Shown piece by piece: positions 28,101 to 38,476 of a stretch of 64,000 bases of DNA. Origin of the DNA: Saprospiraceae bacterium (GTDB lineage: Bacteria; Bacteroidota; Bacteroidia; Chitinophagales; Saprospiraceae). The stretch covers positions 62,001 through 126,000 of the forward strand of contig JADKBS010000020.1 of assembly GCA_016714985.1 (NCBI GenBank), written 5' to 3'. The notes under the pieces are model-generated. The model saw only the letters and a list, made by a program, of their open reading frames with translations. It did not search any database and was not told the DNA's origin. A program made the position numbers and the translations under genes. Numbering within the stretch: position 1 is the first letter of the stretch; the number at the start of each line of letters is the position of its first letter.

Positions 28101-30115
28101 AGAGTATAATCATTACCGATGCAGGTACTTATACGGCTATGGTGTTGAGTCCAAACTGTGGTACCAGCGTATCGTCAAATGCCATTACCATTACAACTGC
28201 TAGTGTACCTGCCGCTCCAATAATTGCAATAAACGGTTCAAGCCAACTATGCCCTGGCCAAAGTGTAACGCTCAACGCATCCAAGGTATGCAATGGCTGC
28301 AACGTCACTTGGTCAAACGGCATGAGTGGACCAAGTATCACTGTTTCCAGCGCAGGCACATATACGGCTACGGTCAGCAGTCCTAACTGCGGCACAAGCC
28401 CGTCATCCAATTCTGTCACCATTACTTCTGCCAGTACGCTTATCCCTCCAACGATTACTGCCACATGGCGCCACCAATCTCTGCCTAGGCGAAACTGTGG
28501 TATTATCAGCTAGCAATGTTTGCAATAACTGCATTGTGAATTGGTCGAATGGGGCAAGCGGACAAAGTATTGTGGCTTCCAGCGCCGGAATCTATACGGC
28601 AACGATAATTAACCCCTCCAACCCAATGGCTTGCAATATCAGTATTGCTTCCAACGCCATTAATATCACTACTGCTACGCAGCTCATTGCCCCAACGATT
28701 TCCGCTATTGGCGCTACCAGCCTTTGCACTGGCGGCAATGTAACACTCAGCGCAAGCAATCTTTGCAGTGGTTGCAACGTAATATGGTCGAATGGCATGA
28801 ACGGGCCGAGCATTACGGTTTCCACCCCTGGTAGTTATTCGGCTACTGTGAACAGTCCATCCAATCCATTTGCATGTGCCACCAGTCCGTCATCGAATCC
28901 TATATCGGTCACAATTGCTAATCTTCCAACAGCGCCAATTATTTCCGCCAACGGACCAACCAGCATTTGCCCAGGTGAAACTGTGGTTGTGACAGCCACC
29001 AATGCGTGTAATGGCTGTGTCGTGAATTGGTCGAACGGGGCAATTGGTTCGAGCATCAATGTTTCGAGTCCTGGAAGCTATGTCGCTTCAGTCACCAATC
29101 CCGCAAATCCAATTGGTTGCAATAGCAGTACGTCGTCCAATGTCATCACTATCACGACTGGCAATTCACCTGCGACACCCACTATCTCCGCCAGTGGCAA
29201 TGCCACCCTTTGTCCCGGCAGTAGCGTGATGCTAAATGCAGGCAATGTATGTAGTGGATGTACAGTCTCATGGTCAAATGGAGCAAACGGGGCAAGTATC
29301 ATCATCTATAATGCAGGCGTTTACACTGCGACTGTTAACAGCCCAAACTGTGGAGCCAGTCAATCATCGCTGCCATTTGTAGTGACCCAAACTACACCCT
29401 CCTGCAGTTGTTGTGCTACCATCTGGTCCGATAGAAATATGCACGGGGAAACAGTCATATTGACAGCTTCTGGAAATTGTCCAAACTGCGAAGTAAATTG
29501 GTCGAACGGAGCAAGTGGAAAAGCTTGACCGTTAACACACCGGGCATATACACTGCCTCTTTTGTTGACACATGTGGCACAATCGGGCAAACATCTCAAC
29601 AGGTACAAGTGGTTTCGGGGACATTTATCCCAACAATAACCGTCAACAATCAATGCTATCTGGCTGCCCCCAGTGGTGGTTCAAACTATCAATGGTTCTT
29701 GGATGGATTTATAATCCCTGGTGCAATCACACAGTTTTTGGTGGCTGAAGAAACGGGCCACTATACAGTCTCCATGACGAACGATGCTGGTTGTTTCGGC
29801 ACTTCCGAATTTCAGTTCATAACCGGTTGTTCAACAGCAACCATCGAGCAAGGTAATACTTTCAATCTGGAAGTTTTCCCGAACCCTGCTGAAAACACGG
29901 TGCGTTTTAGTTTTGAACTTGCTCACCCCACAGACCTCCGACTTGACCTGCTCACAGTGGACGGGCGACTGGTGAAAACCGTTCTCGATGGCAAAACAGC
30001 GAGTGGAAGCCATTTGGTGAAAGTGGACGTGTCGGAGATGGCAAGCGGCGTTTATGTTTACCGCTTGACGAGCGTGGCGGGGGTGTCTGTTGGACGTATT
30101 TTGGTGGTGGAGTGA
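25110..30115 (+). pseudogene. Giant S8 subtilase with CUB, BACON, Ig-like repeats and T9SS tail, several frameshifts
   Basis: The pieces make one protein of about 1,660 residues. A signal peptide (FFLDFYSLSAQ) is followed by the S8 domain with Asp in LAMWEVDRPRTTHVEL, His in DDHATHVAGTM and Ser in TISGTSMAAPAVTG. A CUB-like domain follows (CSGTLTDGSGNQNY ... ATYSC), then a BACON domain (LSVSPSSFNFSANGGNNTVSV), nine Cys-rich Ig-like repeats and a type IX sorting domain (LEVFPNPAENTVRFSFE ... GRILVVE). Frameshifts lie near 25270, 28468 (extra T), 29402 and 29452 (a compensating pair) and 29518 (one A short). The intact protein would be exported by T9SS and act outside the cell. The frameshifts may be sequencing errors in homopolymers. 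DNA at 25.1-27.2 kb is AT-rich. Confidence 0.85.
27505..29620 (+). repeat. Nine tandem Ig-like coding repeats, period about 235-245 bp
   Basis: Each unit of 76-82 residues reads roughly LCPGQSVTLNASxxC, then GCxVxWSNGxxGxSI, then GxYxATV. Cys-x-x-Cys and WSNG are nearly invariant. Protein identity among units is high, and the DNA is similar but not identical, so the array is expanded but partly diverged. Confidence 0.85.
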
Positions 30116-30148
30116 TGAAAAACACTTTGTCGCTATGCAATAATGAAA

Positions 30149-30217
30149 ATACAATAGCCGAGTGGAATCATTTCCGTTTGGCTGTTGTATTTTGGGGCTT
30201 TGTTTGACCTTTAAAAA
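30149..30217 (+). promoter_or_regulatory. Conserved hairpin-promoter module upstream of TPR-CHAT gene 1
   Basis: A stem (GCCGAGTGGAA...TTTCCGTTTGGC) is followed by TTGTATTTTGGGGCTTTG and CCTTTAAAA. The same module precedes the other two TPR-CHAT genes (34425-34490, 40552-40618), with paired base changes that keep the stem. It probably combines a terminator of the upstream gene with a TAnTTTG-type promoter. Confidence 0.7.
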
Positions 30218-30225
30218 ATGTAGCC

Positions 30226-33200
30226 GTGAAATACTTATTTGCTTTGTTCATACTTCTACCTTACTTTCATCCTTTGGCCCAAAATAATAATGGCGAGAAA
30301 ATAACCTTTTCTGACTCTTCGATAGTTATTCGCTATCTAAAGGAAGCTGATAGCCTATGGCGCTCCAATAGCTATAAACATGCTCATTCAACAATTGACT
30401 CAGCCTTAAGGTTTTCTATTTCAAATGATGTTAGTATCGCAATGAGGATACATTTATTAAAATCTAATATTTTACTCTCCGAAGGAATATACGACGAATG
30501 CTTAGCACATTGCAATAATGCTATTGATTTAATCTATAAAACACACCCAATTGATAGCAATTGTTTAGCTGAGATTCACATGAATTTCGGAATGTGCTAC
30601 CAAGAAATATCTAAATATGATTTAGCTTTAAAGCATCACAATGAATCCTTGGGGATTTTTGAGGACTTATTTGGTCAAAATAGTATCCAATTTGCAAAAG
30701 AACTTGTTAACATAGCAAATGTATTGACAGAATTAGAGAAATTTGATGAAGCTTTGGAGAAGCAGTTACTAAGTTTACAAATTAAGAAAATCCTTCTTAG
30801 CGAGGAGTCAAATGAGGTGGCTATCAACCTAAACAACATAGCAATGATTTATTTCTATAAATCAGATTTTAACAAGGCAATTGAATTTGGGCGAACTGCA
30901 TTAGAAATAAGGTTGAAAAACCTTGGACAAGAGAACGAGTTAACAGGCACATCGTACAACAATCTTGGAATTAGTTATGCTGCATTAGGACAATTGATAC
31001 CGCATCTTTTACCTTCTTAAAGCCTTAGAAATCAAAGAAAAAACTCTTGGGGTGCAAAATACACTTCTAACAACTGCTTATTATAATTTAGCTTACATTT
31101 TCTCCCAAAGAGGAGACAAAAGAATTTCATTGCAATATTATCATAAGGCTGAAAAAATTATACTCTCGAAAGATATCAATAATAGTAGAAATTTAGGATG
31201 GATTTATAGTGATTTAGGTATGACCTACTTAGACCTAGGTCTATTGAGAAAAGCAAAATCTTACTTGCTTAAATCACTCGATGTTAGATTGAAAACATTT
31301 GACAAGCACCACTCAGATGTCGCTAACTCACTCTATAAGCTCGGTGTATTCTCTTTGAAAAACGGGCAAAACAACGAAGCGTTAGACTACTTTCTTGAAT
31401 ATTTAAAATGCATAAAAGAACCATTAGATTTTGCTGATGCCTACAATTATATCGGCGTTATATTTGACAACATAAATAAATTGGATTCATCTGAATATTA
31501 CTATCATCTTGCTGAAAAAATTTATTTAAATGCAAGTAATTATGACACATCTGGACTTGCTTGGATTTATCACAACTTAGGTGTGCATTATGCTATGAAT
31601 AAGGATTTTTCGGCTGCAAAATCAAACTTGTTGCATTCCCTCAATTTAAGGAAAAAAGCATTTGGGTTATTCCACGAAGACATGCCAAGCAACTATTTAG
31701 CGATGTGCAGTCTGTACATAATGACTGGCGAAATTGAGGATTCAAAAAAATTTCTTGACACAGCATCTCTTATAATCGATGCTTTTGGCTTTGAATTAAA
31801 TTCGTCAAACATTCTTCCACGAATGATTATGTTAGAGAATATGTCTGAAATCATGAAATATGAAGTTGAACATAATATTGATATTGCCATACCGCTTGAT
31901 TTGTTGAATAAAATATCTAATAAACTCAAAGAAATCAATTTACATATTTCAGAAAATAACGATTTTAACAATTTCAGTACTGAACTTATCTCTTCACGAA
32001 GTAAAACTTTTTTTAACTTGATAGCCAGCTTTAGCCGAAGAGAGAAGATTTCTTCAGTAAGGGATAATTACAGTTTTTATTTCAATGAATCCTCAAAATC
32101 ATCTCTTTTGATTCAGTCTTTGCAAGAAACCGACGCCCTCGCCTTCGCCAACATCCCCGACAGCCTCCTCCAAAAAGAACACGACCTCCGCATAGACATC
32201 ACTTGGCGGGAAAAGCAGCGCCAAGAAAAACTCAACAGCGGCCTCGAAGAAACCGATACCACCGTGCTGCGCATCTCCAGCATCCTCTTCGACCTGCGCC
32301 AGGAATACGAGGCCCTCAAAACCCGCTTCGAGCAGGAATACCCCGAATACTACCGCTTAAAATACGACTTATCTACCACCAGCCTTGCCTATGTGCAGGA
32401 TACCCTTCTTTCCCCCACCCAAACCCTCCTCGAATACTTCGTCGGCGATTCTTCCATCTTCATCTTCACCGTAGGCGAGGGCAGGTACGACGTGGTAGAG
32501 ATCAAAAAAGACTCGCTTGAACATTGGGTGAAACAGTTGCAGGGTGGCCTGTACGGTTATTTTGCCCAAAAGCCCTCCGAACGTACAGACGAACTGTACC
32601 GCCAAACCATGCGGCTGTACATCGAGGCCGCACAGCGGCTTTATGCCATGCTCATTGCACCAGTACAAGCCCAATTGACCGAGGAAACCATCATCGTCCC
32701 CGACGGCGTGCTCGGCTACGTGCCCTTCGAGGCACTGCTAAAGGCCAAGCCTACGCAGGCCTCCAATTTTGCCACTTATCCTTTCCTCGTCAAAGACCAC
32801 CGCATCTCCTACTGCTACTCCGCCACCCTGCTGCGGGAAATGAAGGAAAAACGTCACAAGCAGCCGCCCACCAAGCCCTTCGTCGCCTTCGCCCCCTTCT
32901 ACGAGGGCAGCTACGAAAAGGCCGAAAGCACCGTGGACGTCCGATTCGACACCCTCGCCGATGGCCGGGACACGGTCATCGTTGACGATGTAGTCACCCG
33001 AAAGGAGTTCAAGTCCCTGCCCGCCAGCGGCGAGGAAACCGCCACGGCAGCTAAGCTCTGGCGTGGCGACTACTTCCTCAACAGCGACGCCACCGAACAG
33101 CGCTTCAACGAGGTGGCGGGCGACTACCGCATCGTACACCTCAGCACCCACGGCATCGCCGATGCACGGGTGGGCGACTATTCCTACCTCGCCTTTGCGG

Positions 33201-33580
33201 AGCAAAAAGACAGCATCGAGAACGAGTTCCTCTACGTGCGTGACCTCTACAACACCCAGCTCAACGCCGACCTCGTCGTGCTCTCCGCCTGTGAGACCGC
33301 CCAGGGCGAGCTGCAACGGGGCGAGGGCATCATCAGCCTGGCCCGTGCCTTCGCCTACGCCGGGGCCAAGAGCATCGTCACCACCCTCTGGACCGTGGAC
33401 GACTCGGCCTCCAAGGACCTCACCAAGGAGTTTTACCTGCAACTGAAAAAGGGGAAAACAAAGGACGCCGCCCTGCAAGCGGCCAAGTTGAAACTGGTGA
33501 ACGGAAAGGACGCCAAGCGGCAGCACCCGTTCTTCTGGGCGGGGTTCATTGGGGTGGGGGATATGAGTGCGGTGAAATAG
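30226..33580 (+). pseudogene. TPR-CHAT caspase-like protein 1, one frameshift region
   Basis: The GTG start at 30226 gives an export signal (FALFILLPYFHPLAQ), then kinesin-light-chain-type TPR units over about 600 residues and a C-terminal CHAT peptidase domain (from about 32700). The catalytic pair is present: His in RIVHLSTHGIADA and Cys in LVVLSACETAQGEL. The frame breaks near 30993-31010, where two missing A residues would restore GQYDTAIFYLLKALEIK. The DNA up to about 32118 is AT-rich. From there on it is GC-rich and nearly identical to TPR-CHAT gene 3. CHAT proteases cleave protein partners; TPR parts usually sense or dock. An exported caspase-like protein is inferred. Confidence 0.85.
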
Positions 33581-33600
33581 AAACCTTCCGAGGTTTAAAA

Positions 33601-33642
33601 ACGGGGCAATTCCAACAAAAAGGAGTTGCCCCGTTTTTTTTT
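33601..33642 (+). terminator. Terminator of TPR-CHAT gene 1
   Basis: ACGGGGCAAnTCC and GGAnTTGCCCCGT form a stem over an A-rich loop, followed by a run of nine T. It lies 20 nt after the stop codon. Confidence 0.92.
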
Positions 33643-33660
33643 CTAAAAAAATCAAATGCC

Positions 33661-33691
33661 GTGGGTACCACCTTTCCAAAAGCTGCATAAA
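33661..33691 (+). promoter_or_regulatory. Predicted ECF sigma promoter, site A
   Basis: GTGGGTACC, 13 nt, CTGCATAAA, preceded by an A tract (CTAAAAAAATCAAATGCC). It lies 80 nt upstream of the ATG at 33772. Boxes are identical to site C (39120-39150). Confidence 0.78.
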
Positions 33692-33771
33692 CAGTTCGAA
33701 AGCAAACAACAACAACAGCTTGCTTTTAAAATCAACAACCAATTTTTCTTCACCACAAAATTTAATTTATC

Positions 33772-34404
33772 ATGAAAACTTTGTCTTTTTTCCTTGCATG
33801 TTTGATTTTCGTTTCTACCTCCATGCAAGCCGCTGTCAACGGTCGCCAACTTTCCAACCTGAACAATGAGCCAGCCAACCCGGATGCCTTTGTCGAAATG
33901 CCAGTACAATTAACGCAGGAAGACATTACCCTTCTGATAGATGGTCGTGAGTTCACGCTTCGTGCAGGTACAGCCATCGTTTTTGAAGCAGCACAGACCT
34001 ACAATGCCAAAAACCTCAATGTTGGCCAAACCGTCACCGTCCGGGTCAAGTACAATGTCGTTGTGAGCAAGCAGACCTTGATTCCGGCTGGCGCTATCGG
34101 CATGGCCACCATCTCCGAGATACGCAAGCCCAAAGGCTTTGGCCGGGGCGGAAAAATGGAAATCCAAGTACAAAACGTGCAAGCCGTGGATGGCCAACAA
34201 GTGCAGGTAAGCGGCATCCCGATGACCTACGAGGGCGAAAACAAAAAGGGCACGGCATGGAGTGTCGGTATCGTCGCTGGGCTTTTCACCTATGGCGTGG
34301 GGCTTTTGGCGGGGTTCATCTTCAAGGGCAAGGATGCTGAACTGAGGGCTGGCACCACGATGAACGCCGCTGTTGCTTCGGATACGGAAGTGGAATCGCA
34401 ATAA
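33772..34404 (+). CDS. Exported protein with C-terminal glycine-zipper-like membrane helix
   Basis: The 210-residue protein has a signal peptide (LSFFLACLIFVSTSMQAA), a beta-rich middle (IDGREFTLRAGTAIVFEAAQ, NVGQTVTVRVKYNVVVSKQTLIPAG) and a C-terminal hydrophobic segment at about residues 164-186 (VGIVAGLFTYGVGLLAGF), then a polar tail. The middle recalls beta-barrel SAF/AFP-like or conjugal-type domains that set an upper limit such as AGAIGMATI, but I do not recognise the family. It is the only gene between site A and the promoter module of TPR-CHAT gene 2, so it looks like a dedicated sigma-controlled envelope partner. The gene is intact. Confidence 0.75.
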   Translation: MKTLSFFLACLIFVSTSMQAAVNGRQLSNLNNEPANPDAFVEMPVQLTQEDITLLIDGREFTLRAGTAIVFEAAQTYNAKNLNVGQTVTVRVKYNVVVSKQTLIPAGAIGMATISEIRKPKGFGRGGKMEIQVQNVQAVDGQQVQVSGIPMTYEGENKKGTAWSVGIVAGLFTYGVGLLAGFIFKGKDAELRAGTTMNAAVASDTEVESQ

Positions 34405-34424
34405 GGACAATTTCTTGAAAAAAT

Positions 34425-34490
34425 CAACAGCCGGGTGGAGTCATTTCCGCTCGGCTGTTGTACTTTGTGGCTTTGTTTAACCTTTAAAAT
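34425..34490 (+). promoter_or_regulatory. Conserved hairpin-promoter module upstream of TPR-CHAT gene 2
   Basis: CAACAGCCGGGTGGA and TTTCCGCTCGGCTGTTG pair, followed by TACTTTGTGG, CTTTGTTTAA and CCTTTAAAA. It begins 20 nt after the upstream stop and ends 9 nt before the ATG. Confidence 0.72.
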
Positions 34491-34499
34491 CAGGGAATT

Positions 34500-37400
34500 A
34501 TGCGCTTTTCGAGTTTGCTTTTTTGCTTTTTGCTTTTTGGTGCGGTGGCGGCTGTAGGGCAGGTTGATACTGTTGCTTACACGATGCAGGATACGGTGGT
34601 GGCGAGGAGGTTGATGGAGGAGGTGAAAAGCCTGATTGGTAAAAGACAATTGGACGAGGCGCTGGAAAAGGCGATGGTGGCGGAGCGGATTTACGGACAG
34701 ACGATTGGTGTGGAATGCAGAGAGATAGCAGATATGGAAATGGCGTCAAATGTTTGGCATCAGATAAAGCGATTGAATTTTCAAACGTCCGCTAAAACCG
34801 TCGCCGATGTAGCCACACTATATGATATTGAAACTCATTGAATATTGTCAAAAGGCAATTGAATGCCATCAAAAGGCACTGGGAATCCGCCTGAAAGCCT
34901 TGGAGCCGGAACACCTTGATGTGGCTGCTTCCTACAACAACCTAGGAAATTCATTTGACAATAAAGGCGAGTACGACAAGGCGATTGAATGCCATCAAAA
35001 GGCACTGGAAATCCGCCTGAAAGCCCTAGGGGCAGAACATCGGAATGTGGCAACTTCCTACAACAATATGGGAAGTTCATTTAGGGGTAAAGGCGAATAC
35101 GATAAAGCGATTGAATACTATCAAAAGGCCCTAGAAATCCGCCTGAAAGTCTATGGACCGGAACACCCCAATGTGGCTGCTTCCTACAATAACCTGGGAG
35201 TCTCATTTAGCGACAAAGGCGATTACAACAAGGCAGTTGAATACTTTCAAAAAGCCTTGGAAGTCTGGCTGAAAGCCCTAGGGCCGGAACACCCCGATGT
35301 AGCAAGTTCCTACAATAACCTGGGAAGCTCTTTTAACGACAAAGGCGAGAACGACAAGGCGGTTGAGTGTCATCAAAATGCACTAGAAATCTGGTTGAAA
35401 GCCCTGGGGCCGGAACATCCCGATGTGGCATTGTCGTACAACAACCTAGGTGTCTCGTTTGACGGCAAAGGCGAGTACAGCAAGGCGATTGTATACTATC
35501 AAAATGCACTAGAAATCCGCCTGAAAGCCCTAGGGTCAGAACACCCTGATGTGGCATCTTCCCACCTTAACCTTGGAAACTCATTTGGCAATAGAGCCGA
35601 GTACGACAAGGCGGTTGAACACCAGCAAAAAGCCTTGGAAATCTGGTTAAAAACCTTGGGGCCTAGACACCCTGATGTAACATTGTCATATAACAATCTG
35701 GGTGACTCGTTTAAAAACAAAGGCGAGTACGACAAGGCAATATTGCTATATGAGCAAGGATTAGCTTCTTGCAGCTATGGACAGGGAGATTTCTCAAAAG
35801 TCAACTCCTTCGAAAAACTGCTTTATGCCATTAAAGGACTTAACCACACCCTCCAAACCCAATACCACCAATCCCCCGCCCCCGAACTCCTCTCCCAGTT
35901 TTACTCCTACGCTCTCCAGTCCATCGCAGCCCTTGACTACCAGCAGGCCTCCCTAAGCGGGGAAGGCTCCAAGGCTTTCTGGCAGGGGAAAAACTATCCC
36001 ATTTACGAACAAGCCATTAGTGTCTCCCTCCTAAAAGCCAAAGTGGACAACGACGAGACCCTCCACCGCACCCCCTTCACCTACGCCGAAAAATCCAAAT
36101 CTTCCCTCCTTCAGTCTCAAATCAAAGAAACCGACGCCCTCGCCTTCTCCGGCATCCCCGACAGCCTGCTCCAGTGGGAACACGACCTTCGCATAGACCT
36201 CACTTGGCGGGAAAAGCAGCGCCAAGAAAAGCTCAACAGTGGCCTCGAAGAAACGGACACCACCGTGCTGCGTATCTCCAGCATCCTCTTCGACCTGCGG
36301 CAGGCATACGACGCCTTGAAAGCTCGCTTCGAAAAGGACTACCCCGAATACTACCGCCTCAAATACGACCTCTCCACCGCCAGCCTCGCCTACGTGCAGG
36401 ACACCCTCCTCTCTCCCAACCAAACCCTCCTCGAATACTTCGTCGGCGACAGCAGCATCTTCATCTTCACCGTCGGCAAGGGCAAGTACGACGTAGTGGA
36501 GGTCAAAAAGGACTTCCCGCTGGAAGACTGGGTGAAGCAGTTGCAGCATGGTCTATATGGATACTACTGCTTGAAGCAATCGGAAGAAAAGATAAAATCT
36601 ATGAGCAGACCGTGCTGGAATATGCCGACATCGCCACAAAGCTCTACGAGAAGCTCATCGCTCCGGTACAAGACAGGCTCACCGAAGACCTTATCATCAT
36701 ACCGGATGGGGCGCTGGGCTACGTGCCTTTCGAGGCATTGTTGAAAGCAGCCCCTGCACAGCCCAGCAACTTTAACACCTATCCTTTTCTGCTCAAAGAC
36801 CACAATATCAGCTACTGCTACTCCGCCACGCTGCTGCGGGAAATGAAGGAAAAGCAGCACAAACGGCAGCCCACGAAATCGCTGGTGGCCTTTGCACCGT
36901 TCTTCGAGGGCGGCTACGAGAAAGCCGAAAGCAGCGTCAATATCGAGTTCGACACCCTCGCCAATGGGCAGGACACGGTCATCGTCAGCGAGGTAGTGAC
37001 CCGAAAGGAGTTCAAATCATTGCCTGCCAGCGGCGAGGAAACCGCCACGGCTGCCAAGCTGTGGAAGGGCGACTACTTTCTCAACAGCGATGCCACCGAG
37101 CAGCGCTTCAACGAGGTGTCGGGCGACTACCGCATCGTACACCTCAGCACCCACGGCATCGCCGACGCAAGGGTGGGTGACTACTCCTACCTCGCCTTTG
37201 CGGAGCAAAAGGACAGCATCGAGAATGAACTGCTCTACGTCAGAGACCTTTACAACCTGCAACTGAACGCTGACCTCGTGGTGCTTTCCGCATGCGAGAC
37301 GGCGCAAGGAGAATTGCAACGTGGCGAGGGCATCATCAGCCTTGCCCGTGCCTTCGCCTACGCAGGGGCAAAGAGCATTGTGACCACGCTCTGGGTGGTG

Positions 37401-37583
37401 GACGACTCGGCCTCGAAGGATTTGATGAAGGAATTTTACCTGCAACTCCGAAAAAAAGACATGACCAAGGATGAAGCCTTGCGCAATGCCAAGCGCTCGC
37501 TGATGAAAAAACAGCCGTCGAAAATGCACCCGTTTTTTTGGGCGGGGTTTATCCCGGTGGGAGATATGGGGGCGATTAAATAA
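34500..37583 (+). pseudogene. TPR-CHAT caspase-like protein 2, two frameshifts
   Basis: The ATG at 34500 encodes a signal peptide (LLFCFLLFGAVAAVGQ) and a helical lead-in. The frame breaks near 34815-34840 and resumes in seven almost identical 42-residue TPR units, a linker, and the CHAT domain. A second break near 36585-36592 (GAAGAAAAGATAAAA, one A short) separates KQSEE from DKIYEQTVLEYADIA. The CHAT dyad is intact (HLSTHGIADA; LSACETAQGEL). The restored protein is about 1,030 residues. Its CHAT domain is similar to, but clearly more diverged from, those of genes 1 and 3. The second break falls in a homopolymer-rich stretch, so a sequencing error or phase-variable slippage is possible. Confidence 0.85.
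34840..35760 (+). repeat. Seven 126-bp tandem repeats coding kinesin-light-chain-type TPRs
   Basis: Each unit encodes about 42 residues of the form KGEYDKAIECHQKALEIRL then KALGPEHPDVAxSYNNLG. DNA identity between units is high (AAAGCCCTAGGGCCGGAACA recurs), showing recent expansion within the gene. This is coding repeat, not a CRISPR array: there are no unique spacers. Confidence 0.88.
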
Positions 37584-37608
37584 ACAGGAGCGGGCATCCA
37601 AGCAGTGT

Positions 37609-37650
37609 TGGGGCAATTTCCGGTAGGCGGGGATTGCCCCAATTTTTTTT
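37609..37650 (+). terminator. Terminator of TPR-CHAT gene 2
   Basis: TTGGGGCAAT and ATTGCCCCAA form the outer stem, with an inner CC/GG pairing, followed by eight T. It is 26 nt after the stop. Confidence 0.92.
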
Positions 37651-37669
37651 GAAAAAAAATTCATGTTTG

Positions 37670-37700
37670 GTGGGCACCTAATTTAACAGAATTGCACAAA
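37670..37700 (+). promoter_or_regulatory. Predicted ECF sigma promoter, site B
   Basis: GTGGGCACC, 13 nt, TTGCACAAA, preceded by GAAAAAAAATTCATGTTT. It lies 80 nt before the ATG at 37780, the same distance as site A to its gene. Confidence 0.75.
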
Positions 37701-37779
37701 CTATATGAAAGGTCAGTTTAGCTGCCAGCATATTGGGCCTTTTAATTCACCAATCATCTTTTAATCTAAATCATCAATC

Positions 37780-38013
37780 ATGGCACGAGCACTAAATTGT
37801 AAACATTGCGGTAGCGGTAACATGGAAGCAACAAATCGCAAAGACATTTACCTCTGCAAGAAATGTGGGCAAACAACATCAGACACAATACACCCTGCTG
37901 CAAAAATAGCCATCCGTGCAGTAGTTGGCTCGGCATTGACCATGCTGACGTTTGGTTTTTTGCCGGAAGAAATTCAAGACGCCATATTGGATGGCGCTGA
38001 GGACTTAATGTGA
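37780..38013 (+). CDS. Small zinc-ribbon protein
   Basis: The 77-residue protein opens with a four-Cys zinc ribbon (CKHCGSGNMEATNRKDIYLC, then KKCGQTT), with pairs at residues about 6/9 and 26/29. A hydrophobic helix follows at about 43-62 (AIRAVVGSALTMLTFGFL), then an acidic tail (EEIQDAILDGAEDLM). The helix could be a membrane anchor or a buried amphipathic segment. It is the first gene after sigma site B and is followed by a beta-grasp protein and a membrane protein on the same strand. Similar ribbons often mediate nucleic-acid or protein contacts. No function is assigned. Confidence 0.72.
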   Translation: MARALNCKHCGSGNMEATNRKDIYLCKKCGQTTSDTIHPAAKIAIRAVVGSALTMLTFGFLPEEIQDAILDGAEDLM

Positions 38014-38023
38014 TTTATTTACC

Positions 38024-38080
38024 AAAGGTGGCGCACAGCATTTATACAAATAATTAAGTGATTGTTGCGCCACCTTTTAC
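38024..38080 (+). promoter_or_regulatory. Long-loop hairpin between zinc-ribbon and beta-grasp genes
   Basis: AAAGGTGGCGCA at 38024-38035 pairs with TGCGCCACCTTT at 38066-38077, with a 30-nt loop and a trailing TTAC. It may act as an attenuator or partial terminator inside the operon. Confidence 0.55.
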
Positions 38081-38090
38081 TTTTTCAGCC

Positions 38091-38465
38091 ATGCAAACCA
38101 TCCTCCTAAACATCATCCATCCCTCCGGGGAATACCATGCGCCAGTTCAGGTTCCCCTGGATTTCACCGTTGCGCAATTGTTGCAGCACCTTACGGAACA
38201 AGCCTATATCGCTCCCGGCGCTTATCATTTGGTGGCAAGGGGCACAGTATTGCTTTCTTCCCAATCCATTGGGCGGTGCCAGTTGCATCAAAGCGAAGCG
38301 GTAAGGATAATCCATGAACCCATACGCCCACATTTCGAGGGCGGCAGGGGCAAGGGCAGAGTGTTGCAAAACACCATGAACCAATATGCTGCCGAGCAAC
38401 AGCAGCCAGCACCACCTCCGCCAAAACCTGCCAAGAAGGGCCTATTGGCTTGGCTGTTTTCTTAA
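38091..38465 (+). CDS. Ubiquitin-like (beta-grasp) domain protein
   Basis: The 124-residue protein shows the beta-beta-alpha-beta-beta order of a ubiquitin-like domain in residues 1-78. It has TILLNIIHPSG, YHAPVQVPLDFTVAQLLQHLTEQ (the D-x-TV-x-x-L pattern before the helix), AYHLVARGTVLLSSQSIGRC and EAVRIIHEP. YukD/EsaB and other bacterial beta-grasp proteins share this pattern. A Pro-rich linker and a short hydrophobic end (KKGLLAWLFS) follow; there is no C-terminal GlyGly, so conjugation is unlikely. The ATG at 38091 is preferred over an upstream GTG at 38058 that lies in the hairpin. It sits between the zinc-ribbon and membrane-protein genes. The assignment is by pattern, not alignment. Confidence 0.62.
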   Translation: MQTILLNIIHPSGEYHAPVQVPLDFTVAQLLQHLTEQAYIAPGAYHLVARGTVLLSSQSIGRCQLHQSEAVRIIHEPIRPHFEGGRGKGRVLQNTMNQYAAEQQQPAPPPPKPAKKGLLAWLFS

Positions 38466-38476
38466 ACATTAATATC

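Noticed and set aside
32738..33742. 334-codon minus-strand frame opposite the CHAT domain of gene 1
   Set aside because: Shadow frame; similar shadows appear at the other two CHAT copies because the DNA is conserved.
34840..35760. CRISPR-like tandem array
   Set aside because: Period of 126 bp, no unique spacers, and a continuous TPR coding frame.
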